DNA from: Tribonema minus
Lineage: Eukaryota > Sar > Xanthophyceae > Tribonematales > Tribonemataceae
Length of the DNA: 64,000 nt
Reading direction: 5' to 3'
Assembly: GCA_017506865.1 (NCBI GenBank)
Contig: JAFCMP010000101.1
Span: forward strand, 186,001 to 250,000
This document shows positions 40,401 through 52,400 of the stretch, in pieces. Made by a program: the position numbers and the translations under genes. Every line of letters begins with the position of its first letter. Within the stretch, counting starts at the first letter, position 1. The notes under the pieces are model-generated. The model was not told the origin of the DNA. It saw only the letters and a program-made list of their open reading frames with translations, and did no database searches.

Positions 40401-43400
40401 TGTTCTCATGACCACATCATCGTGGGGACTGTGGCTGACCTTCCAATGTGGCAACTCAAGGGTCGCCCAGTCTCTATCCTAGATGTGCAGGGTTGTCCAA
40501 CAGCGTATAATGGTATTGTGAGATGGTGTATAGTATGTATGATTCGGTGTAATTTGGCAGTATGCCGTATTGATCGTATCACAAATTCTGCGCATGATGA
40601 TCCTCTGGTGGATGAAACTGAAACTTATGCAGGCAGGTGATTCCAACCACTTGGTGAAGTTAGGTTGTCACCACTGATGGCATCAGTGCATGAATTGTGC
40701 ATTGCTTGTATGAAGGCAAGAAGTAACTCGCCAGTGTCCCGTATAATCTGCACGGTGGATTGGAGATGAGATCCACATTTTTCGCATTGGACCACTGGGC
40801 TAAGGCTCGCGCAGTCTAGCATGACGCTGGCATGTTTAGATGGAGAAGGTTTGTGTGAATCCCTAGGGCTGCATACTTAAAGTACATCTGCAAATTGGGC
40901 TGCCCATCAGCCTGGCATCAGAAGAATGCAGTTATCACGGAGGGAAGATACGAGCATGCATTTCATGATGCGTATAAACATACATACATTCGCTTGCTGC
41001 TGAAGCTGTGCAGATTGTCGCTTGCTCTACTGGTAGTGCTCTTAGCTTCTGGACGGGAGGCAGCTCGAAAAACACAAATTGCTGCAGCGCTCGGTTTACT
41101 GCTCACCGCAGTGCAAACCCTGCCGCACTACCTCCCTGCTGACCCCCAATGCCGTGCAGCAAGTTGAAGCTACTGTGCTCTCCGTGGTGTGGTGTCATGA
41201 TCTGCTAAGCTGCTGTCCATCGATCATTGCCCTCTTGCGTTACGCTGGGGCGCCTGCTGCTGCCGCGCAGTGCCGTAGAAGGTGTCTTGGAGTGTGTTCG
41301 GGACATGTGCATCAATTCTGCCGCACCTATGCCACACATTAAACATATCTCACGTACTCGTTATTGTACGTTATTTCCATTGGTTAGCCCTCTTTATGTT
41401 CTGCCACTCCTGACAACGTTCAAGTTGATACTTGCAGTGCAGCATTGCAATGCTGCCGGTAAATTCCCAGCCATGGCCACTGCCAGCAAACTCACGTGAT
41501 CTCTTGTACATGCCGTGCGTACTATGCTGCGGGTCTCTTGTGTTGTTGCTGCAGCCTGGATCAAAGCATCATCATGCAAGACAGGATCGGCTCCAGCGTG
41601 GCTGTGTCACGTGGAGGCCCCACCAAGTTTACTTCCATTCACATGTTCATATCTCCGGCTTGCCGCCGGACGGGCAGCAAAGGGCGTCGCACCCCAGCCA
41701 GCGAGCCTCAACACTACCAAGTGGGGGACATTGTGCATGTGAAGTTCCCAGCCACGAGCGCCGTCACAATTGCAGCGCTCTACTGTTCTGCAACTCAGAA
41801 ACTCTCCACAAAGGTAGGCAATCAGCACCGCAAAAACCAGGGGACTAGAGTTAGGGTTAGGGTTAGGGTTAGGGTTAGGGTCATGAAGACAAGGGGGTGC
41901 TACGGTGTGTGACGTTTATGGCAGTGGTACATTCAATTAACGAAAACTCGTGTTCTTACCTTCTTTAACCTGCAACCATGAGTTGCGGACAGTCCAGCAG
42001 AGTACTATTTTATTTTCGCTCGAGAGGCAAAAAATCATGTACGATAACATTGAATGAGCACTGCCAGGTAGCGTAGTACTATGCACAGTGTGCAAACCAC
42101 ATCATCAGCAACTGGCTCCCAGTGCACACAGGATGCGCCTACTTTAAACACATCGCCACCCTAACCAGCTGCAGCTACCATTGCTGCGAATACTATCACC
42201 ACCAGTACTGCTCTCCCCTGCTGTTGCAGCACATTCCAGCAGAGTACTGACGTGGCCATGATTTTGTATGCTAATGCAACAAGGCCGCTTTGTGCTGTCT
42301 CCAGCTTCAAGTTGAATGCAATCGCCAGTTAGCAATGGCACTGTACTCACATTCCTGCACTGTGTTTATCAGCCATTAGATTGCCTTTCCTTACGCGACG
42401 GTTAGCTCGACTGCAGTGTTTACTGTCGACGCACATCATAAATCTACTCTACTTTGACGATACATTAGCTTACAACATCAGCTACTCTACTCCTTTGAAG
42501 ATACATTAGCTCACAACATCAGCTGACAAGATCCATTGTGTTGGCTGGAGACACCGGACATCACCATAGGATATAATTTTTGCCAGTCCTGTGCAATGGC
42601 ACAGGCTCACCTGAGGAACTCCACGAGTGGCTAGTTAAAGGTGACAGTCACCAGACACACTATGTAATGGTATACGCTGCATGTCAGCGAAGCCATGCCA
42701 GTTGCCCCATGCTCAATGCCTTGCTCAAAAGTGCTCTAAAGTAATGATCGTATGCTCAGCGTAAGAATTCATCATAATCATGATTGTCAACAATTACACG
42801 TTATGATGTCACACTGTCGTCCCCAGCAATCGTTATGACAGCAGTACACCGCGCCTAACGGAGTTGCCTCAAGGCGGTCTCTGTAGCCCTGTCCCCCCCA
42901 AACAGGTCCACAAGACTCATTTTGCCTAGCAACAGCTGCTGTACGTCAAATTTTGCAGGGCATCCTCCATCTGTACAATGTCACCTGCAAGCACAGCATG
43001 CTGTACCTGCTTGGTGAAGAGAATCCATCATGATTGTTGGTGTTTCTGCAAGCAATTGATTTTGTCGGCTCCCTGACAGGATTGCACGCTGACAACTGGC
43101 ACATCATTGCCAGACTCAACAGAGCTCTCAGATTCAAAATTGCTTGAGACTCATGTTAATGAGGCCATACAAACCCCCTTGCCCATGTACACTTGTGTGC
43201 GCTTCACAGAACCAACTGCTGGCGCCTGCGAGATTGTGCACTTCTCCACCACAGACAGCGGTGCTGCATTTGCCAACAAGCACGTCTGCAGCACGTGCGA
43301 CGTGTATGTCAAGCGTGTGCCGACAGAGGTGTTTGGAGAGAACAACAGGGTCACCATTCCAGCGTCCGCGCTAACACCCTGGTCATCGCAGGGTCAACAG

Positions 43401-46400
43401 AAAGCTGCCAAGAAAAAGCAGGAGGACCTGAAGTTGCTGCCCACAAGGTTTAGCATCAGGCAACCCCCAAATGCTCAAGGTGCAGGTTCTGCAGCTGACT
43501 TCAGGTTGTCGAAGGGGCAGAGCAACAATCCACTGATCCTTGCATTGGACAACATGACGGCATTGGCGGATGTTCGCATTGGCATGCTGACGGGCGATGT
43601 CAGGCACAGCACGTCTATTACTAGTGGAGCAACGCACAGCAGCAGCGGCGGCGCCAGCGGCAGCAGCGGTGACGGCAGTCACGGCGGCAGCGGCCACGGC
43701 AGCGGCCCTAAAGCCAGCAGCATTGCGGTTACCAAATCTTTCATCTGCAAATGGATCGCTTCACTGCAGGCAACCGATGCCCAGGTCGCAAATCTATCAA
43801 AGAACTCGAAGAGCAAGGTGAACCCTCACGTACAGCTGGCGCCGGCGCGCATTAAGCAGGAGCTGAGACAGATGCGCCATGGCGCTTGGCCGGACCAGCC
43901 ATTTGACGTCCAGGAGCTCACAGTGGGTGAAAGCGGCTACGCCACTGTTTCACTACCGGAAGGTGCCATTCGCGAGCAGGGCAGCAGCGCACGCGGCACG
44001 TGGCGGCTGACCTTCACGCCTCTCTTCCCACAAGCTCAGGCTGCACGTCGTGCCGTGACGCGTGACCTGCACTTCGAGTTGCAGAGCGGTGCAGCAACCA
44101 AAATCGACCTGGACATCGTGCCCGCCAATGGCGCAGCTCGCAGCCGCAGCAACTGGGTCCTGGGCACGCCATGCTACATTCGCGCGGTGCTGCGCGACGG
44201 GCACGGCTGGCCAACCTCTGAGCTGCCCGCCGGCGGCGGGCAGCTGCTGTCAGATGTGCACACGCGCATCAACCTGGAAAACGGCGGTGACGCCGACCAC
44301 AACGTGAAAGTCATCAGAGCCAGCAATGGCGGTGCCCCCGGTGTCCCAGAGCTCTGCGAGGAGTCGCTGTCAGACAGCGGCGATGAGGAGCCCATCACGT
44401 TCCTCAAGTGGGACGACCTGCGCATCTGTCCGCGGACGTCAGCACCGGGTGCAGACGTGGATCCGCTGCAGTTTCGTGGCAAGAATCGAAGCACGGCGAG
44501 CGCCCGGCTGGGCCTGGTGCTCAGCGGCCTGCCGCTGGTGCGTCTGCCTGAGTCAGAGCGCGTGCGCGAGATGAAACTTCAAGTGGCGCCGGGGGAGCCT
44601 CGCACGCTGCTCGTGGACCACGCAAACCCCGGACCGCTGCGCCTGAGCGCTGAGGAGCTCACGCAGGCCACCGCCGCCGCTGCCGCCGAGGGTGCTGGCG
44701 CAGCAGCAGCGGCAGCGGAGGACGCACCAGTGGTGCAGAACATGACGGTCATGCAGTTCCGCGTGCGTATGGCAGACGAGTTTGGCAACCTTGCCGCGGT
44801 GGAGCCGGGGACACCGGTGACGTGCCAGTGCACCATGAGTGATGGCATCGCTGCAGAGGTGCTCGCCGCGGCGGTGGGCCAGATCGTCCGGGTGCGCATC
44901 ACAGAGCCACCGGCGGGTACGGCGAGGACGTTCATGACGAGGAGCACTCGCACCTGCGTTCTGTCCGCCCCGGCCTACGCGGATTCGCAGCCGTACTACT
45001 TCCGCACGATGGGCAACAGGACGCCAGAGAGGCTCCAGGTGTGGGACCATCACGGCAGCGCGCCCGCAGGCTCGCGCCGCGCACAGCCACCGCCAGCTGC
45101 TCCACTCGTGCAGGTGCGCAGTCCGCGGACGGCGCCTCGCTGGTAGCTGCTGTCGGCGTCAGCGCCATCAGCAGGGACAGCACGCTGCTGGATGTCCAAG
45201 CTCAGGCGTGCCAGTTCGCCATCGACTTCCGCAGGCCCGGCCAGCCGCCCGTGTTCGACGTGCAGCGCGCGTCCAGCGGAGGCTCCGCCACCGCTGCAGT
45301 GCTCATCCTCGACGTCCCGGCAGACATGCCCTGCGGCCATGGAGAGGTGGACATCCTCTGGTACGACTCTGTGGTCGCTTTCGATGAGGACCGTCGCTCG
45401 CGTGGCCGCCCCAGCAGGGCCAGCCTCACTGCCGCCGTGCGCCTCGACGTGCCGGCGGGGGAAGCCGACCACCTGCACCTGCTGCGCGCAGGCGCTGGCG
45501 CCTGCGCGGCGCTGAGCTTCGCGTGCGGCCGCGCCGCCGCGCTGCACACGCAGCTGCAGCTGGCCGTACACGACGCGCGCTGCAATGCGCTTCCCGAGAC
45601 ACCTGCCATTCTTGCGCGGCTGACCGGCGAGCTGTCTATTGAGGCCACGCCAGCTGCGGCGCGGGCAGGAGGCGTTGGCCCCCTGTTCTTTGGTGCCACA
45701 GGCGGTGGCACTGATGTGCTGCAGATTGAGAACGGCGTCATTCCACGGGGGCAGACCATCAGAGGGAGCGCCGGGATGTATCAGCTTCGGCTCAGAGCCG
45801 CAAGTTGTGGGGGTCAGCAAGGTGAGCACTGCAGCATCCAATTGAGTGCATTGGAGTTAACATTGATGCTGGCAGTTTTGATGTCTGCATTCCGAAGTGT
45901 CTGGGCAATCATCACACACCAGAAAGAGTGATGATTGACTGTGACACAGCCTGGCCCAACAAGGCAATGTGAAGCAGGGAGCTCACTGCAACTTGACCTT
46001 GAACCTACAAGTTCTTGTAGGTAATGCGAATGTAAGCACTTTGGCGCTGATACAACTGCTGTAATGATGCAAATGTTGGTGCTGTCAGCTTTGTACTCCA
46101 GTTCATATCACGACTCTTGCATAGCTACACAAGCAATCCTATGGCCATCTGCATTGACCAGAAATGCTCAAGTGTTGGGTACGTGATGCTTTTGAAAGCT
46201 GCTTTGAATAAACTCACAATAACGCACTTTTTTTCCAGCACGAATGTGTTTGCGTCTTGGCAGCAGCTTTTGGACTATCATGCAGGCAGGGCAGCCTCAG
46301 CTGCACCGTTTCTGGCCACTGACACCGATGTCAACTGTACGTGATGTCAGCGGGGATTGCTGAAGCAAGTGTTGCGTTGCGGCAATGATAACAGCACTCA

Positions 46401-49400
46401 GTTTCTATGCTCCCATCAGGGCGATCAGTGTGCAGCTTTGTAGCCACTTGAACGGTACATGCACCGCCTGCTAAACGGTGCTTGACGCAATCTCTCTATC
46501 CCACCAAGGAACATGACTCTGTTGTGCACAGTGACATAGGTAGCGGCTCAATAAGCCACGACGCTGAACAGACAACACGCATAGTACAAAAGCGCAGACT
46601 GCGTGCAGACTGCGCATTCTGTGTCAGTGAGCATGACTTGGGCGAGACTCTGAGTATCACGCTATAGAAAAACAGCGCCCCAGCAATGCTCCAACTTGAA
46701 GTTGTATATTATGTCCTGGACCGCATGGGCTGCGCGCACGATAAATCGGGCTTGCAATAACTAAATCTACGGAGGAGCCGGCGGTTCGGCGCTGGCCGGC
46801 GAGGGCCGCGGCACTTGCAACAGTGCGATGCGGCGGTAAGCGCTGACGTCGCCATCAGGGGCAATGACTGCGTTCCAGTTGTCGATCACGACACGTGTGA
46901 GCGCGCGCTGTAGCGCGAGGGAGGTGCGGCGGCGCCAGAAGGCAACGCGCTGCGCGAGATTGTAGCTGCCCTGCGAGCTCTGCTCGGCGAGTGCGTGTAG
47001 CAGCGCTTGGGTGTCGCGTGACATAGCGCCGAAGTGGTCAAAGGCTGCGGAAAATAGGGTGTGTGTAGTGGGGTCCAGGGCCCCTGAGACTACGTATGTG
47101 TCTATCTTTTCCTGCGAAGCCGATTCAAGCACGCGCTGCACATCGCGCGCGCCCCCCTGAGCCTGACGGAGGCGGGAGGGGCATGAGCTGTCACGTATGG
47201 TGACGTCTATGCAACAAGCTACTTCAAAGCCGCCGCGCAGTTTAGTGCACCGGCCTGCTGCTACCGCGTCGGCGCTCGGCTGCACTTTAGGGACTGGAAG
47301 GCAGACCTGGTTGCTGCCAAAGACGATGTCCATGAACTTGTTGAACCCGTGGCGCGCCGCGTAGCGGCGGAAGGGGGCAAGGGTGTCCCGGTCGAGACCG
47401 CGGAGGTGGGCCACCTGCTTGAGCAGCTGAAAGAGCGCGTCTGCGAGCAAGTTGTGTCGCGTGACGTTAAGCCCTTGTGTGCAGCGGCGCAGGTGGGCAC
47501 CCGAGTCCACTGGTCTATGGCACTTGGGGCACCGCGCCGCAGCGGGGGCGGGGCGCTCCACGCCCAGGTGGCGCCGCAGCGTCTCGCGGAATTCCGGCGG
47601 GGACATGGTCTCCGCTGGGTCAGTGCTCGGCAATTGCGCCAAGAAACCCATGGCCCCCTTAGAGGCGCCGCTGCGCCACGCCGCGACTGCTTCCAACGCA
47701 TTTGCTGCTTCAAGCCGACGCAGCTGCGTGGCGGCGAGCGCTGCGTCTAGCACCCGTGATAGCGCCGCTTGACGCCGCGGCAGCACGGCGGCCGGCGGGG
47801 CCTGGGCAGAGCCTGGCTCGCGCGCCACCGCTGGCGCAGCAGCGCGGCGCGCGCCGGCGCGAGTCCGCATGCCCGGCCCCGCAGCTCCGCCTGCCCGTTG
47901 CAGCAGATCGCGCAGCGCCCGCCATGCGCCGTCGTCCTGGCGCCAGTCCTGGTACCAGACCGTGGGCAGGAGCAGTGCGAGGGCCGCTGCAGCCTCATCG
48001 CTGCCGCTGCGCAGCTGCTGCAGGCAGGTAGCTATCTGGGTGAAGGTGAAGCCATAGCGGGCATGCTCTAGGACGCGGCTGCGTGCCGCGACTGGAAATG
48101 CCGCCAGTGCCGGCCCCATGCACTCGAGGGAACGTGCAGCAAATGCGGCACATGCACGGGGCGCCGCGCCCAGCACGCCAAAGCCACCACTCCCCAGCCG
48201 CAGATGCACGCGTACCTGCTGATGTGCTGGTAGCGTCACTGGGGCCTCGCCACCCCAGTCGGCGCCGCGTACCCATGCCACTGCCGCCGCCCACAGAGAG
48301 GGCGGCGCCGCCGCCGCCGAAACCGCCGGCGGGCCGCGGCAATCGTCACCCGCCGCCGGCGCGCGCTGGTGGGCCGGCGGCGTAAGACCCGCCGATGGCT
48401 CCTGCGCCAGCGCGGCCACGGCCGCTAGCGTGATGGCGTCGAAGCGCCGTAGCTCCTCGTGCGTGAGGGATGGCGCTGTATTGCGCGAGACATGCCCTGC
48501 GCGGGCGGGGACGGCAAGACGCAGAATGGAGAAGGCAGCCTGCACATCCTCCATCTGCACAAGCTCCGCAACCAGGCGGTCGGTGCCGGGGGCACGAAGG
48601 GTCGCCGCCACTTGCGCGCGCACGAAGCCCTCGGTGCCGACCGGCACCCCCATCAGCGTGATGCCGTCGTCACATACTGGTACGGGGACATTGGCGGCGG
48701 CAAAGACGGCGGCGGCGCGCTCGCGGGCGCCGCCTGAGGCCGGCACCACCGCCGCGCATTTCGTGACGTTGACCTGAATGTTGAGCTCGCTCAGCGCCTG
48801 TTGTATGAAGCAGAACGCGCGGCCAACGTGGTCGAGCACCGGCGCGTCACAGCTGGGCGTCATGATGGTGAGGTCATCGAGGTAGCCCGGAAGCGCCAGT
48901 TGCGGGAACTTGGCGCGGGCAGCCACCATGGTGCCGCGCAGTGCCAGCGCGAACAGCAGCGGCCCCAATGGGTCGCCCTGCTGCACGCCCTGTTGGGAGA
49001 GGATGATGGCGGCGTCGGCGTGCCCATCTAGGCCAAATTGTAGCCAAGGGGCCCGGCCGGGGCCGTAGATGTGCTCGACGTAGCCGTACAGGCCAGGCAG
49101 ATGCTCGGCCACCGCGGTGAGGACTGCCGAGCGCGACAGCGCGTTGAAGGCATTACTGCCGTCAATGGCAAGGAGCACGCCGCCGCACTCATGCGTGAGC
49201 TGCGCCATGAGCGCCACTCTCTCTGCGCCCCCCCGCGCGCCGACCCCAAACTGGCCAATTGGTTCCAGCAGCGCGGAGACGCGGTCCCGGGTGTCCGTGC
49301 AGAAGGTGCGGGCGAACAGGCGGCGGATGGTGTCGCCGCACGCGATGGGGCGCGCCTTCTCGCCCACAGCGCTGAGGCGCGCGGCCGCGTGAAGGCGCCA

Positions 49401-52400
49401 AAAGGGGGCGGGCAGCGCGGCGGGGGTGGAGTACACCGCGGTACCCAGCCACGCCAGCAGCTCAAGGAGCCAGTCAACCGTGCGCCCCGACGTGTGCGCC
49501 GTGTGCCGGACGCACTGCTGGAGGTGGGAGTTGCGCAGCCCAGAGGGACCGGCGGCCGAGCCAGGGTTGGCGGCGAGGATGGCCTCGCGTAGCCCGTCCG
49601 CCGTGAATGAAGCGCAGTTGAGTGGTGCCGGCGCCGCCAGCGCCGCCGCCGCCACCAAGCTGCGCGCCCGCGATGCCGCGGCATCCAGCTTCGCAGACGC
49701 ATCGCCAGCTGGGTGTTTAGCCTGCAGTTTATGCAAGGTAGCAGAGTCGCGGGGGGCAGATGTGTCAGCACCCTCCGCCAGCAGCCGCGCGGCGCGCCCG
49801 ACGCCGCCCGGCTGCCGCGCCGTCGCCGCCGCGCGTTCCCGCACTGCCGCCGCCGCCTCCGTCATAGACCTAGCGCGGCGCGTGCACGCACGGGCGGCGC
49901 CGCGGCGGCAGAAGGCCAGCGCTGTGCGCGTGAGCAGGTCCAGGTCGCCTGCCACGAAGGCCGCAAAACGGTGCGCCCGCGGCAGGGAGCCGTCGGGTAC
50001 AAGCAGCAGGCACGGCAGCAGATGCAGCAGCTTGCACCATGCACCGGCTGTGGCGGACGCCTGTGCCGCTGCCTCAACCCCGTGTGCCTGCGCTACCGCC
50101 GTCTGCGCTTCCCGGAGGCCCGCCAGCGTGGCCGTCAAGGCGGCTGTGAAGTCCGAGCGGTGCTCCAGGCGAATGCGGCGGCCGACCACCAGTTGCTGCT
50201 GCAGAACATAGTCAAAGGAGAGGTCGTCAAGCGCTGCGCGCGCGGGCGAGAGCGGCGCCAGCGTCCAGAGCGGAAGCGCGCTGCGCCATGTTGGCCCTGC
50301 CGCAGCCACAGCGGCAGCTGCGCGGGCGCCGGGGCCGCGCGCGCCGCCGCTGGCTGTAGAGAGGGGGAGGATGGGGGGCAGAGGCGCGACGCGGGGCCCG
50401 TGTGGCCGCTGCGTTGCGGCCGCCCCCCGGGACTTGTACAGGTGGTCGCGCTGGTGCAATTTCGTGCGCACGCACCCTGGCTCGCCGCACGAGGCGCATG
50501 CGCAGAGTAGCAGCTCGGGTTCCACGGCGTAGTAGGTGCCCGCGCCGGCTCGGTGGAGAGTCAAACACTCATCGTCGACCGCCTGCATACGCGCGAGAAA
50601 GTCGGCAGGCACATTCGGATGCTCGCGGCGCTGGTGATCCGCCAGCGTCGTGGCGATGCGGCGCGCCAGCGCCAGCGACGCCGACGTCTGCGCCGTGAGC
50701 GTGTTCGCCTCCCCGTTCCGGCGGAGGCGCGGTTTGGGCACTGGCACCCGAAAGAGGCAGCCAGTGTCATATAAAGGGCAGCGCGGATAGATGGCAGCTG
50801 TTGCAGGCTGAGCGGGCGCCTGCACTGCCTCAGGCTGCGCAGGGTCTATGCCCGCCGCGGCAGCCGCTGCTGCAGCAGCAGCTGCCGCAATGGCCGCCGG
50901 TGCGGCTCCCCCTGAAGTAGAGTCAGACATCATTACGGTGGATGAGGGGAGCGCCGCACCGGCGGCTTACAGGCCCGAGGCGCCGCCGCCTCCCTCCGAT
51001 GCCGGCGGCTGGGCCGTCGAGGTGGAGAGGAAGCGGTCGGCGGCGGACTGACCTTGGGGCAGCCCGCGCGCGGGGCGTGCAGCGGGGGGTTCCGCCGCCG
51101 AGCCCGGCGTGCGCTCAGCAGCCGTGCGCTTGCGGCTGGCGCGGGGTGTGCCACTGTCGGACATAAGCGCGCTGCTGTCACTGGCAGGCATGGGGGGCTG
51201 CCTACTGCGCGAGGGGGAGGCGCTGCAGTCGCTGCCGTGCCGAGCCGCTGGCGACGATGCGCGCCGACACCGCGAGCGCCCGCGTGAGCAAGAGCGCGGC
51301 GGCTGCCGCGGCGCCGCCGCTGCCTCCAGTGCCACCGCGGGGTCCGCTGCCGCGCTTGCGGCCGCTGCCGCTGCCGCGCTGGCAGCGCCTACAGCAGGCG
51401 GCGGCGCGCCCGCCGCCGCCGCGCCTGCCGCCGCCGCGCCCGCCGCCGTTGCCCCGTCCGCCGCCACCGCCGCCGCAGCGCCAGCCGCTGCAGAGCTAGC
51501 CTCAAGGTCTCCCGCCACGGGCGTGGTGGCCACCGCGCCGGCGGCGTCCGCCGCCGGCACCGCCACGCTCGCAGCGCGCGCCGCTTCCGCTGTCAGCTGC
51601 GCCTCGAGTCGAGCGGTCGCCGCAGCGTTGCGCACCTGCTCTCCTTCGCGCAGGCTCCGTTGCTGCGCCGCCAGCCGCTCCGCACGAACTTGCTCTGCCA
51701 GAGACCGGTCGCGATCGGCCTCAGCAGCCCGCTTTCCCGCCTCGGAGGCTGCCAGCAGCTTTGTCAGTGCCTTGACCTGCTGCTGCAGCCCCTTCCGCGC
51801 GGTCCTCCCCTCCAGGATGCCCCCCTGCAGCTGCTGAATGCGCTGCTCCTGGCCCAGCTGCGCAGGGTCCGCGTCGGCCGCCGGCGGCGGCGGCGAGGCG
51901 CCCGGCGACGCGCTCGCCAGCGCGGGCGTCGAGGCGGCGGCAGCGTCCGTCGCGGCGGCGCCGGTCGCCGCCGGCGCTGGGGGGTGCGAGGCGGCGGCGC
52001 CGGTGGGCGCACGCTGCGTCGCGGCGGCTGCCGCCGCGGCGGCTGCAGCCGTGGCTACCGCAGGGGCACCGGCGGCTGTGCCAGTGGCGGCGGCTGGCGT
52101 GGTGCAGGCCGCGGGGAGCGTGGTGTGCGCGCAGCGCGTTGCCCGGCACTGCTGACCCGGGCGCGTGAAGTGCCGTCGCAAGCAGGACGGGCACGCTGTC
52201 AGATTGTCAGGGCCCAGCAGCCGCAGCGCTACTTCCGTGCCGTCCACCGCGCATAGGACCGAGTGCGCGAGTCGCCGCGCAACGCCGCGGACCACTGTTA
52301 GCTCCCAAACACCCGCGGCGCCTGGCGATGCCGCCGACGCCGGCGCCGCGGATGAGGCCGCACCGTTAATGCCTACGCCGCAGGTCTTCAGAGCGCTGGC

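Larger units (their letters stand above)
37191..43013 (+). other. Region after the ATPase in the SMCHD1-like gene (exons 8-12)
   Basis: Exon 8 (37191-37754) encodes PCSIELIGVKDSIDF, an acidic Asp/Ser/Glu-rich insert and a segment ending RILCFWKGR. Exon 9 (39685-39909) continues AELGRSVEKARVYGVLFLP and ends EEWLKTCAW. The order FW-x-GR, then GVLF, then a tryptophan-containing helix follows the plant GMI1 pattern as I know it. Exons 10 to 12 (40047-40223, 41555-41813 with YQVGDIVHVKF, 42959-43013 with LYNVTCKHSMLYLL) were joined by splice consensus and phase. Exon 10 is the weakest: its donor is GTAGAC and homology to the family is not obvious by eye. Confidence 0.6.
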
